From Luzula sylvatica (lineage: Eukaryota; Streptophyta; Magnoliopsida; Poales; Juncaceae): 64,000 nucleotides of DNA. How positions within the stretch are numbered: the stretch's first letter is position 1; each line of letters opens with the position of its first letter. This document shows, piece after piece, positions 48,623 to 59,694 of this stretch. Below the pieces are notes generated by a model, which did not search any database, had not been told where the DNA came from, and saw only the letters and a program-made list of their open reading frames with translations. The position numbers were made by a program, and so were the translations under genes. The stretch spans positions 17,698,667 to 17,762,666 of the forward strand of contig OX326956.1 in NCBI GenBank assembly GCA_946800325.1, in the 5' to 3' direction.

Positions 48623-49787
48623 ATGGAGATAACCAGACTCTCTAGATTCAGCCTCCCATCATCTCCAATCCGTGCTTCCACTGGAGGGTTCTTCTCTGTT
48701 GCTACTCTCCCTCCAGCTCATTCTCTTTCTCTGGTGCTTCGTTCTTATTTATCAACCTCCAAGCAACGCAACCAATGGCCACACAAGCGACTATTAGCAT
48801 CCTCGGAAGGTTATCGAATTTAATTTTCATGGTTTTGCATTAAATTGGCCTATCTTCTCGGCGAATAAGATGCATATGTTATGGTTGGGGAAATTGGTGG
48901 CTAAATTATTTTAATTTTGAGTATTTTGCAGGAGTACCAGATGAATTGATTGAAGATTCTAAATTCGTTCCATTGAATGCTGAAGAACCCATCTTTGGTC
49001 CACCTGTAAGTGACAAAATTAAGAAATCACTTGCATAATTTTCATTCGTTCCATGTTTTACATTATTAATGTGAATTTAATTTTAATAGGCACTTTTGCT
49101 TCTCGGATTCGAAGCTGATGAAACAGAGAAGGTGCCTCTCTCTCTCCAAAAGAATTTCCTTTTTTGTGGAATCGAAATTTCTTGTTCCTTTTTCACCTAA
49201 AATTTGACATGCATATATTATTATAGGTTCAGGAATTTCTAAAAGATCTAGATGGCGATTTCTTAAAGGTAATACTTTTCTCACAAGTTTTGATCAAATT
49301 AAATTCATCATGATAAAAGTTATTTTTAGTAGGTAATTCATTGCACGGAAGAAATGATTAAAAAACCCATTTGGGATGCAATGCAAACAGAACAACCAAA
49401 TTTATCCACTGTTAAGGTAATATAACTCGTAACGCTTATTTTATTTTTCTTGAAAACTTTATAGTATGGGTCATAATGTATATATGTTTTATAATATTTT
49501 AGATTGCAAAATCATTGCCGAGAATATGCTTTTTTTCTGGCTTATCTGGCGTGGAGATGATGATGTTCATTGATGCTTTCCCTGAATCTGGTACACATAA
49601 AACCATATTTGAACTACTTAAGGCAATAATTATAATGTATATATATTTTTATTTAGGTAAAGTTTTATGTGCTTTGTTTTTTCAGGGTTGAAATCGGCTG
49701 TTTTTGCAGCACTTGTACCAAATAGTGCTGACAAATTGCTCGAGGAATTGATCGAAGAGATAATGGGGGACCACGAATTGCTGGTTC

Positions 49788-49840
<53 letters not shown>

Positions 49841-49904
49841 AACCGTTTATGTATTTATGAAAGTTTGTATGTTTTTTCAGACCGGTAGGAATGGGACTAG
49901 CTAG
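48623..49904 (+). CDS. Predicted plastid protein, DUF3783-like
   Basis: Eight exons (48623-48809, 48932-49005, 49090-49131, 49227-49268, 49333-49416, 49503-49590, 49686-49783, 49881-49904) give 212 aa. The N-terminus (MEITRLSRFSLPSSPIRAST) is Ser/Arg-rich and free of acids for about 55 residues, as in chloroplast transit peptides. The mature part reads EEPIFGPPALLLLGFEADE, VQEFLKDLDGDFLKVIHC, LPRICFFSGLSGVEMMMFID and LEELIEEIMGDHELL. This is a conserved plant family that I associate, from memory, with DUF3783; the biochemical role is unknown. All introns are GT-AG and the frame is intact. A hAT element sits directly upstream, so promoter and leader must lie within or around it. Confidence 0.85.
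49791..49837. repeat. (CT)n microsatellite in the last intron
   Basis: About 23 CT units start 8 bases after the donor of the last intron of the DUF3783-like gene. The tract is pyrimidine on the transcribed-sense strand. Confidence 0.95.
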
Positions 49905-50273
49905 AATGCTACATTGTTAGCGAGAACGATGGCACGTATGAGTATATTCTAAAATATTGGATTTTAAGGCATGTGTATTCTAAAATATTGGATTTGTTCA
50001 AAATTCACTATTCGATTTGTAGGTCTATTGTATTTCACCGCCAAAATCCATGATTAGATTCCATAGTATAATTTCCAAAAGAAAGAAAAAGAAAAGCAAA
50101 ATATAATTTGTCCATAAGATATTGATTCGTAAACACAAATACATAAACCTGAAATACATACAAATATAAAGTTGCGCGAGGTCATTAAACCGTTGTTATA
50201 TTTACAAGACCGGTAATCTTAAATCCTTACCATTCACACTTTCGCACACGCAAATATTATTTAAACCATTTTT
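49905..50273. other. Convergent 3' flanks
   Basis: Space between the ends of the DUF3783-like gene (plus) and P450 copy 1 (minus). 50100-50270 is shared with 57570-57750, so it belongs to the tandem duplication. Confidence 0.5.
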
Positions 50274-52734
50274 TTACCTCTTTTCTCGTGCATTATGAGG
50301 TTTCACAACTAGAACAAGGTTCACCTTTCTGTTAAGCACGAGCCCCGTTTCTTCAGTCATATCCAACGACTCCGCCTCCATCCCGCCAGTCAATTTCCAG
50401 TCAAAATGGTACAATAAACTGGCAAGAACGAACTCGATAATCGAGCCAGTAAAATTGATTCCGGGGCAAACCCTTTTGCCCGTGCCGAAAGGAACGAATC
50501 CAAAATGTTGCTCGTTCAAATCGACACTATTGTCTATGAACCTCTGAGGGCAAAATTCCTGGTCACAAATCATACAGTTGAGCAAAACAATTTTTGAATA
50601 ATTATTTTAATAATGAGATGAATTAATTAATCATATTTTTTTCTGTAAGTAAAGAACAAAAAATATTCTCAAAATCAAATATAATGATTGTTTAATAAGC
50701 ATAAACACTACAAGCCACGAAACAAGGTTGTCAGGAATTTTAGCTTGAATCGTTATGGGTAGAATCGGATCCGATCGTAAAATCATATTTTGGATCGTAA
50801 GATTTTATGAGAAGTAAACATTAACTAGAAAATTAATCTAACGAACATGATTTTCTAAATAAAAAAAATATAACTTCATTGATAGAGTATGTTTTTTCAT
50901 TTGAATTATTGTATTCTTTATATTGCAATATGTTAATATTTTATTTCATATTCTAAGTAAGTTATGACAGAATTGTAAAATCGTAAATATATGAGATTTT
51001 GCACGATTTTACATTTTGAATTGAGATTCTACCGTAATTCTACCAAATTAAGATTTTTTGTAGTGAATGTGGCGTTTATTTTGTTGATTCCATAATTATT
51101 GTTTAATAAATAATGATATAATCTAAAAATAATTTACTAATTCATTGTTTAAATGTCTAATACCTGAGATCTTTCCCAAAAAAGAGGGTCTCTTCCAATG
51201 GCCCATGCATTTATGACGAATCGGGTGCCTGCGGGGACGTGATAATCGAATAATTTGATATCTTTAGTCGACTCCCTCGGGATGAGTAACGGTGCCGGAG
51301 GGTGCAATCTCAGTGCCTCTTTGATTGCCGCTTTTAAACAAGTCATTTTTTCTGTAAGATTCTCGGATAATTTTCCTGACTTGTTAGTGACGTCTCTAAT
51401 TTCTTTTTGCACTTTCTTCATTTCTTCTGGATTCTTGATTAACTCCGCCATTGTCCACTCGAGAGCCGCAGCAACTGTTGCTGTGCCGGCACGAAACATA
51501 TCCTACAAAGTTCAAACCAGTGTTTGAATTGATGTTGGTTTAAACTAAACCAAATTTAAATTACAAAATTTAGTAACTATTCTAATTCATTTGCAGACTA
51601 AGTAAAAGAAACAAAACGCCGCTGCCGGGGATCGAACCCGGGTCACCCGCGTGACAAGCAGGAATACTTACCACTATACTACAACAACTTGATTATAAAC
51701 ACTAATTAACATGATTAGTGATGTACACATTATATTAATTAACATATGTCAAGTCTTCTGCATGATAATATAGATGATGTTTTGGTGAAACTTACCAAGA
51801 TGATTGCTTTAATGTTATCGCGACTAAGGGTTGATCCAATCTCCTCGTCTATCTCGGTAATATTTAGCAAAACATCAAGCAAATCCGTCTGATCGGTATC
51901 CAACACATCTTTTTTTGCTTTGAGATGATCTTCTATCACTTTCTCAAAAAATCGATCAATCTCTTGAGCAGTCTTTTTAGCTCTCCTCTTTACGCCGGTC
52001 AAACAATCCATCCAACCCAAAAATGGCACTATTTCGCCTATCAACGGTACCTCGAGACGCTCGCCGAAATCCCTGAAAAGCCCCTGAATATGATTCATTT
52101 CTTTGGACGAGTACTTTTGTCCAAAACTTACCCCGCAAAGAATGTCGTTCATAAGTTTAACGAACATTTGACTCAAGTTGACAACATATACATCCTCGCC
52201 GTTGCGGGAGCAACCAGAATGGATTTTGTCAACGATTGAAGAAACCTCTTGTTCGCTGATACGTTGAAACGACTTCAAGCGACTGGTGCTCAGAAGATGA
52301 AGATCGCATATACGGCGAGCCTGACGCCAGTATTCCCCGTACGGGGAAAGTGCCACGTCAGACGACCCGTAGAATAAAATGTCGGCCATAGTCAAGCGAG
52401 GCCGGTTTGCCAATGCTATGTCATGGTCTTCGATAGACTGTTTAACTAAAGAAGCGGAAGAAAGGATGATTGTGGGGGTACAGCCGAAGCGGAGGAGCAT
52501 AATGGGACCGTGAATTGAGGAGAGGGCTTGTAAGGAGCGATGTGGGAATCGGCCTAAGTGATGAAGGTGGCCGAGTAAAGGTAAAGATGAAGGAGAGGGG
52601 GGCGTGTTTTTACGATTTGGAGATTTTGTTGTTCGAAGGATGAAGAGGATCGCGAGGACGGTGGCGAGAGCGAGGAAGAGAGGCAAGGCAATACTTTGAA
52701 GTGATTCATTCCAAATGGAAGAAGGGGGAGACAT
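50274..52734 (-). CDS. Cytochrome P450, CYP71 family, copy 1
   Basis: Three exons (52734-51796, 51502-51164, 50558-50274) give 520 aa. The start MSPPSSIWNESL is chosen over an upstream in-frame ATG at 52770 because copy 2 has only this one. An N-terminal membrane anchor (ALPLFLALATVLAILFIL) is followed by the Pro-rich hinge PPSPSSLPLLGHLHHLG, the C-helix WRQARR, the K-helix EALRLHPP, CPQRF in place of PERF, and heme loop PFGTGKRVCPG with the ligand cysteine. CYP71 enzymes are ER monooxygenases of specialised metabolism; the substrate cannot be told. In the I-helix the usual AGTDT is AGTAT (residues 318-322), lacking the acid. A tRNA-Asp gene lies in intron 1, and intron 2 is enlarged to 605 bp by an insertion with CGTAAAATC-type repeats. 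Confidence 0.93.
51617..51688 (-). tRNA. tRNA-Asp-GTC: tRNA-Asp(GUC), intronic copy 1
   Basis: The minus strand folds into a complete cloverleaf. The acceptor stem is GTTGTTG with CAGCGGC, discriminator G; the A box TAGTATAGTGG and B box GGTTCGATCC are intact; the anticodon loop TTGTCAC has anticodon GTC; the T-arm is CCGGG/CCCGG. A TTTT Pol III stop follows directly. Compared with copy 2 it has three C-to-T changes (positions 3, 29 and 32), which leave G-T wobble pairs, so it is slightly weakened. It lies in intron 1 of the P450 gene on the same strand. Confidence 0.93.
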
Positions 52735-54086
52735 TTTTGCCGGATAAAAATTCTGTTTGATACAATACAAAAGAATATGAGAGGCAACATATATGTACTA
52801 GATTCACCATAATTTGATTTCTTCTACTATTATAGAAGGATTATGGCAATTTAGTTACTTTATTCTCCAAAAAAAATAAAAAAAAAATACTGACTTTCGT
52901 GATGGACGACTTCTACTTTTTGTGACTTTAATATTGTCTAAATAGATAGGAAGTTGACAGGAAATAAAAATAGGAAAAAGTTGATGTCTACATGTTTTAT
53001 ATAAAAATGTATACCGATTGTTTCGAGGCTAGAATGGTTATTCTATGGCTAAATGGGAGGAGAATTCTTATAAAAAATATATATTTTTTTATAATTTTAT
53101 AAACTCCTCGATTTTTTATAAGTTACTATAGGGGTTAAAGTGGGCACAATCGTTTTTAGGATAAATGTAAGAATAATTCTTACAAAATAAAATTCGTGAC
53201 TTTTTTTAATATTTTAAAACTCTCTCAAATATTCTTCTATATGAGTTTAAGAAAGTCTACACCTGCAGAAATATTCTACAGAATTAATACCCAATATTTT
53301 TTGTTTGTATTTCAGTGAAAAGATTCAATAGAATCCATGTTAGTTGTCACCTTATTCTACCGTTGCATGTTAATTCGGTGAAATACTTCCGTGATGTAGG
53401 ATTTACCTATGAGTTTTACTTCTCTATTTTTTTTTAAGGAATACCAAAGTTTTTTATAAATATAAAAAAAATGGTATTCATAATGGTATATTAGTTTAGG
53501 CTAATCTTATGTGATTATTATCTGAAGTATTCGTCGTTTTTTCCCTCCATAAGAATAGTTTTTCCGTTGCTCTTTTTGTCGTCATTGCAAGAATGGTGAA
53601 TTGGAAAATCCTTGTATTTCGATCCTTCCAAATTTGTCATGTGACGACCGTCCATAGTTCATCCCTTTCATATTTATGTTCTTTTAGCAAGTTGTTTTCA
53701 TAGATCAGTCTCCAAAGCAGTCGTAGAGGTAGGACAATGGCCGCCAGCCAGAGAGAGGGAGAGCGAGAGAGCTTCGAGAGGGTGAGAGCTTGGACAGTGA
53801 TTGAGGGTGAGGGTGAGGGCTGATAGGTGAGGAATAACAATGGCGCCACCCCAAGAGTATCTAAAAACATCTCTTCTAAAAAAAAAAATTGAAAATGTTT
53901 TTACGCGCATTTAAATGTTTTTTGTAAGTTATTATTGTATTATCATACAATTTTTTTGTATTAAACAGAATTTGAAATGATTGCACAAAAAATATCTCTT
54001 CTAAAAAATCATTTTTATCATTTCACCACAAATCTAAGTTATCATCATCGTCTCTACTGAAATCTAAAACTAAAATAACAATCTTC
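52735..54086. other. P450 copy 1 promoter and upstream spacer
   Basis: A conserved CTATAATAG on the minus strand at 52827-52835, also present upstream of copy 2 (59758-59767), is the likely TATA box. Duplicated sequence continues to about 53330. 53740-53830 has GA-rich runs. No other gene. Confidence 0.45.
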
Positions 54087-54316
54087 TTAATCCAAAATTG
54101 GCATCTCCCCCCCAAGAATATCATTCACGTATTCGTTCATCACAAACGTAATTGATGGCGCCACCTAAATCAAAAGGGAATTTTCGTTATTTAGAACAAA
54201 CAAAATGTCATGAAAGCGAAAAAAAAACCCCTACCTTAACATAATTAGGAACGAGGCCCTTGTACAGAGCACCGAACCCTTCATTCATGACTGTCTTTCT
54301 AAAGGCGTCGACCATG
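54087..54316 (-). pseudogene. Mitochondrial carrier protein fragment
   Basis: Two exons (54316-54235 and 54164-54087) encode the C-terminal end of a mitochondrial substrate carrier. The first reads MVDAFRKTVMNEGFGALYKG then LVPNYVK, and the second VAPSITFVMNEYVNDILGGE then MPILD and a stop. The wording fits the last matrix loop and sixth membrane helix of the adenine-nucleotide carrier (ADNT1) group. The first ~85 percent of the protein is missing, so no functional carrier is encoded here. Whether the upstream exon-like pieces (55020-55290) are spliced to it is unknown. Confidence 0.8.
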
Positions 54317-55737
54317 CTGCAAACTCTGACGATCGCCGTATGTCATGATGACAAATAAAAAATACTAAAATTTAGGAAACAAAAAAATGTAGAAATTTAA
54401 AGAAAAAATAACTAAAATAGTCACATTTACCAAAATAGACCCTATGAAAATTTGCTCGAAAGCTCCTTGAATTGTTGGATTTCTTCGGAAAAACATAATA
54501 TGCAGAAATTTAGAAAAAATAACGGTAATATGCTGAAACTAAAAAATACTAGAATTTACAACAAAAAAAAACCCAAAAGATCTGATATTTACAAAATAGT
54601 ACCCATAAATTGTGAAAAATTATACAAAACACATGTAAATATGTGGAAATTTACACAAGCTCCCCTAAAATTGAACATTAAATGGAATAATTAATGGAAA
54701 CATAAATTGAACACTAATATTTAGGACAAAAACAATATCACTATTTTTCAAAAAAAATGAAGAAAAAACATACCGTGAAAAATTTCAAGTTTTCCAATTT
54801 CAAGTTTCCCATAAACCAATTTCAAGAACACTAATATTCAGTCAAAACAGTCACTCCTTGCTACAGTCCTAAACCAATTTCAAGTTTTCCATAAAAAATT
54901 GAATTCAATTTCAAACCCGCCGGTTCAAGTAGCCAGTTGGAAAACATTATTTTGTGCAAACTATACCTAAAACAAACAATTTAGAATAAAAATAAGGGAA
55001 ATTTGTAAAATGTGATGACCTTATTAAGGATCGCGTGGCCATTGAGAAAATTAGATCATAAGCATGTAGATGAGCTCTTAATATTGACGACACTAGTCCA
55101 GCTAAAATCATACCTCCTCTTTTCAGACCACTGCAATTTTCAAAATCAAATTAAAAAGTTTGTAAATGAGAAGAAAATACAATGAAAAGTTAGAGTGAGT
55201 TTTGAGTACCTCGTTTGAATCTGGAGTGGTTTGATCTTCCTTATTGTATATCGCGTGGTCTCGATCCTTCTCTGTCCCTCTCCTTAGAAACCCAATAAAT
55301 TTCTAATGAATCACACAAAAATACATAAGATCAGAAATTTATACACAAATTCTAATGAGGCTGAGAATTAGGGTTAGAGTTCTGAATCAAGGATGAACAA
55401 AATCGGAAAAAACAAAGTTTGTTAAACCGGTCTAACATGCAATTAACGTGCTAAAAACGCGTATTTTTTTTTTACTTTGAACCGGTTTTATTTCGAGTCC
55501 AAGCAAACCGGTGTTAAAAGCAAATTTTGTATTAGTGAAATATTGAGATTAGACGGGAAAATAATGAAATGACATCAAGGCCAATCATGATGCCGATGTC
55601 ATCATTATGTGTCCGTTAACATTTAACATGAGCAACTATTAACTAGATGGGAAAATATACTTGGCTCCCCAAACTTATCTCAGACCTCTCGATGAGTTGG
55701 CAAAAAATGATTACGTGAGTTGTTTAGTTTTTTAATT
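54317..55737 (-). other. Spacer with two exon-like pieces
   Basis: On the minus strand, about 55290-55210 (RRIETTRYTIRKIKPLQIQ) and 55139-55020 (GLKRGGMILAGLVSSILRAH and on to FSMATRSL) are open. They have a GTACTC donor and TTGCAG acceptor between them and a GTCATC donor after. No family is recognised. They lie upstream of the carrier fragment on the same strand and might form a chimeric transcript with it. Confidence 0.3.
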
Positions 55738-55753
55738 GACTCAATTAATTGTT

Positions 55754-57180
55754 TTTTTTTTTTTTGAGGGCAATAGACGATTGTCTAGTGCGAATTTCAT
55801 TGAACTTATAATTAACAATTACAAGCCCATTAAAAAAGAAAAAGAACAATACAATTACACTAAAAGAGAAAAAACGATTCTACACGAATCAAAGGTTATG
55901 GTTCAACTGTCCAAAATCGTCGTCATGGAGGAGAAGAAAGATAGTCAAGGTAACCGACATTCAGCCTTCAATTCATCAGATCATGAAAAAGTAGAAAGGG
56001 ATGAGACCTTTTAGATACCAAACTCGTTGAATAGATAGGACAAGGTTTGGCTGGCGAAGAGCGCCGACCATCGAGAAACCGTCAAAGAAAAGGAAGAAAG
56101 TCTGAGAAGCGGTCACCTTCGTAATCCATCGAGAGAATGGTTCTGATCAACCCGCAAAAAGAAAGAAACTCTTATCACGGCATAATAGACAAGCGAGTCT
56201 GCAAAGAAAGAACTCTGACGTCATATTGTCGGTATTGTCGCCTAATGTACGACATAGGAGCTTAATTGAAGGAGTCACACTAGCAGAAAAAAGTACAACC
56301 GACTACCGGCTTACACCGAGACAACCCTGTCAATGTAGCCACTAGGGAGAGAGGGGAAGCTCTGCGAGAGAAGAAAGAAACCGACATGTAAAGAAGTTAT
56401 CCCACTCTCGCCGTCTCACTGGAGAAAGAGAAGCGCCCATGCAGAAGAATGATGCCGGCACAAAAGCATAGAAGAAAGGAGTAACTCGGGCCACAAGTGA
56501 TCAAAGAAATAGGATTTGACAGTCCAAGTAGAGAGGAGGGGGGGTCCGCGGCTGACCTAGGACGGAGCAGTAAGTGGGAGAGACGGAGGATCGAAAGAGA
56601 AGAGGGCAGGGGGGGAGAGTCAGGGGTGTTGGTGCCGGAGTACGTAGAGAGGCAGGGGATAACGGCAGGAGATGGTGCAGGTGACATAGGTAGAAGAGAC
56701 AAGTCTGGTAGAGAAACCGAGAGATCCGGAGGCAGAGAAGGGGTTGGGTCGGGGGGGTCGGGTATGGTGGTGGTCGGAGGAGAAGAGAGGCCTAGGAGTG
56801 GGGTTCAAGGCAGCACTAACGCACAAATAAGAGCTATTTCTCTATGGCGCAGCTCAAGGCAAAATGAAGAAGAACGATGCCCCAGAAAGAAGGACAAAAC
56901 CCGAGAGAAATTGTGTCGGAGAAGCTCGGATCGGAAGAGGGTCTGATCCAAGAAGGAGTGAAGCAGATTAAACCTTGGAACCTTGGAGGTGCGTCGGATA
57001 TATCACTTGAGAAGATCTCCTCGTCAGTAGAGGCAAATGAGAGGGACGGGATGATTGGCGGCGTCAGTTTGCTCAGATTTGAGCTAGGCCATGGAAAAAG
57101 TTCGCCATTTCAGAAGAAAGAGGCCGGCGTCTCAGGCGGAGTCGGTATCTCAGGCGACTTGTCGTCTCAGGTGGTAAAGT

Positions 57181-57221
<41 letters not shown>

Positions 57222-57294
57222 CTTTCTCGGAGATGCGGAGAGTCGCCGGAGGTGTGGTGGGGGTGGAGGCGCCGCTAGGGTTTGCCTCCACCCC
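55754..57294 (-). mobile_element. Minus-strand retroposed element with poly-A and TSD
   Basis: The plus strand shows a T run (55752-55765) just after GACTCAATTAATTGTT (55738-55753), and the same 16 bases recur at 57295-57310 after the other end. The element thus inserted on the minus strand with a poly-A tail. Its 5' end (minus: GGGGTGGAGGCAAACCCTAG) and GC-rich leader with a (CT)n tract (57183-57220) look like a plant LINE 5' UTR. No reverse transcriptase is seen, so it is internally deleted or a non-autonomous relative. Open frames inside are low-complexity Ser/Pro/Arg/Glu-rich and are not called. Confidence 0.75.
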
Positions 57295-57310
57295 GACTCA
57301 ATTAATTGTT

Positions 57311-57754
57311 AACTGGCTTGTTCAATTGACATGTCAATAAATCATATTAGTACATATTAATTGACGTGTCAATTCAATTAAATAATCAATCAAATTGTTA
57401 ATTAAAACAATCAATAATACTAATCAATCCACTTAACAATCATTTGTCACCTCGTCAAACCTACTTTTTGGTGTTACGGTGCCTGGGTTGAATATATAAC
57501 CCCTAGGTAGATAGGGAGCATCAAGCATGAATATATTAACAAGCGATCCAAAGTTAAAGAAAAAGCAAACATAGTTTGTCAATAATATATCAATTCGTAA
57601 ACACAAATACATAAACCTGAAATACATACGAACATAAAATCGCGTCGGGGACATTAATCTGTTGTTATATTTACAAGACGGTCATTCACACTTTCGCGCG
57701 CACAAACATTATTTGAAGTACGTAAACCATTGTTTGTTTTTTTTTACTTCTTGC
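57311..57754. other. Repeat DNA and 3' flank of P450 copy 2
   Basis: 57311-57440 is an inverse relative of the repeats at 4645-5283 (TTGACGTGTCAATTCAATTA). From about 57570 it is the duplicated P450 3' flank. Confidence 0.55.
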
Positions 57755-59694
57755 TCATGCATTACGAGGTTTCGCAACTAGGACAAGGTTCGCCTTTCTG
57801 TTAAGCACGAGCCCCGTTTCTTCAGTCATATCCAACGACTCCGCCTCCATCCCGTCAGTCAACTTCCAATCAAAATGGTACAATAAACTGGCAAGAACAA
57901 ACTCGATAGTCGAGCCGGCAAAATTGATTCCTGGACAAACCCTTTTGCCCATGCCGAAAGGAATAAATCCAAAATGTTGGTCGTTCAAATCGACATTATT
58001 GTCTATGAATCTCTCAGGACAGAAGTCCTGATCATAAATCATATTTAGTAAATATTGATATACTATAGAAAGTAATTTATTAATTTATCGTTTAAATGTC
58101 TAATACCTGAGCTCTTTCCCAAAAAAGAGGGTCTCTTCCAATGGCCCATGCATTTATGACGAATCGGGTGCCTGCGGGGACATGATAATCGGATAATTTG
58201 ATATCTTTAGTCGACTCCCTCGGGAGAAGTAACGGCGCCGGAGGGTGCAATCTCAATGCCTCTTTGATTGCCGCTTTTAAACAAGCCATTTTTTCTGTAA
58301 GATTCTCGGATAATTTTCCTGACTTGTTAGTGATGTCTCTGATCTCTTTTTGCACTTTCTTCATTTCTTCTGGATTCTTGATTAGTTCCGCCATTGTCCA
58401 CTCGAGAGCCGCAGCAACTGTTACTGTGCCGGCACGAAACATATCCTGCAAAGTTTAAATCACTGTTTGAATTTATGTTGGTTTAAAGTTTAAACTAAAC
58501 CAAATTAAAACTTTAAAATTTAGTAACTATTCCAATTTATTTACATACTAAGTAAAGAAAACAAAACGCCGCTGCCGGGGATCGAACCCGGGTCACCCGC
58601 GTGACAGGCGGGAATACTTACCACTATACTACAACGACTTGATTATATACACTAATTAACATGATTAGTGATATACAGTGTTATACACATTATATTAATT
58701 AACATATGTTAAGTCTTCTGCATGATAATATAGATGATGTTTTGGTGAAACTTACCAAGATGATTGCTTTAATGTTATCTCGACTAAGGGTTGATCCAAT
58801 CTCCTCGTCTATCTCGGTAATGTTTAGCAAAACATCAAGCAAATCCATCTGAGCAGCATCCATCTCATCTCTTTTTACTTTGAGATGATCTTCTATCACT
58901 TTCTCAAAAAAACTATCAATCTCTTGAGCAGTCTTTTTAGCTCTGCTCTTCACGCCCGTCAAACAATCCATCCAACCCAAAAATGGCACTATTTCTCCTA
59001 TCAACGGCGCCCCGAGACGCTCGCCGAGATCCCTGAGAAGCCCCTGAATATGATTCACTTCTTCGGACGAGTACTTTTGTCCAAAACTTGCCCCGCAAAC
59101 AATGTCGTTGGTAAGTTTAACGAACATTTGACTCAAGTTGACAACATATCCATCCTCGCCGTTGCGGGAGCAACCAGAATGGACTTTGTCAACGATTGAA
59201 GAAACCTCTTGTTCGCTGATACGTTGAAACGACTTCAAGCGACTGGTGCTCAGAAGATGAAGATCGCATATACGGCGAGCCTGACGCCAGTATTCCCCGT
59301 ACGGGGAAAGTGCCACGTCAGACGACCCGTAGAATAAAATGTCGGCCATAGTCAAGCGAGGCCGGTTTGCCAATGCTATGTCATGGTCTTCGATAGACTG
59401 TTTAACTAAAGAAGCGGAAGAAAGGATGATTGTGGGGGTACAGCCAAAGCGGAGGAGCATAATGGGACCGTGAATTGAGGAGAGGGCTTGTAAGGAGCGA
59501 TGTGGGAATTGGCCCAGGTGGTGAAGGTGACCGAGTAATGGTAAAGATGAAGGAGAGGGGGGCGTGTTTTTACGATTTGGAGATTTTGTTGTTCGGAGAA
59601 TGAAAAATATCGCGACGACGGTGGCGAGAGCGAGGAAGAGAGGCAAGGCAATAATTTGAAGTGATTCATTCCAAATGGAAGAAGGGAGAGACAT
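57755..59694 (-). CDS. Cytochrome P450, CYP71 family, copy 2
   Basis: Three exons (59694-58756, 58445-58107, 58027-57755) give 516 aa, closely similar to copy 1 with the same exon phases. It has the membrane anchor, hinge PPSPSSLPLLGHLHHLG, the K-helix EALRLHPP, CPERF (the normal PERF form, unlike copy 1) and PFGMGKRVCPG. The I-helix reads AGTVT, so this copy also lacks the acidic residue, but with Val instead of Ala. Intron 2 is only 79 bp. The C-terminus is four residues shorter (KPRNA). It appears intact. The substrate is unknown, and the pair may share a role. Confidence 0.93.
58567..58638 (-). tRNA. tRNA-Asp-GTC: tRNA-Asp(GUC), intronic copy 2
   Basis: 72 nt including discriminator G. 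The acceptor is GTCGTTG/CAGCGGC, the anticodon stem CCCGC/GCGGG with loop CTGTCAC (anticodon GTC), and the T-arm loop TTCGATC. A box TAGTATAGTGG and B box GGTTCGATCC are both good, and TTTT follows directly on the minus strand. It matches the standard plant nuclear tRNA-Asp form and looks functional. It lies in intron 1 of P450 copy 2, on the same strand. Confidence 0.96.

Noticed and set aside
52735..52770. A longer N-terminus for P450 copy 1 starting at 52770 (MYCIKQNFYPAK).
   Set aside because: Copy 2 has no matching upstream start, and MSPPSS directly precedes the membrane anchor in both copies.
56397..57291. Several 70-150 codon frames on both strands in the second retroposed element.
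   Set aside because: Low-complexity Arg/Glu/Gly or Ser/Pro composition driven by GA-rich DNA. No domain is recognisable.
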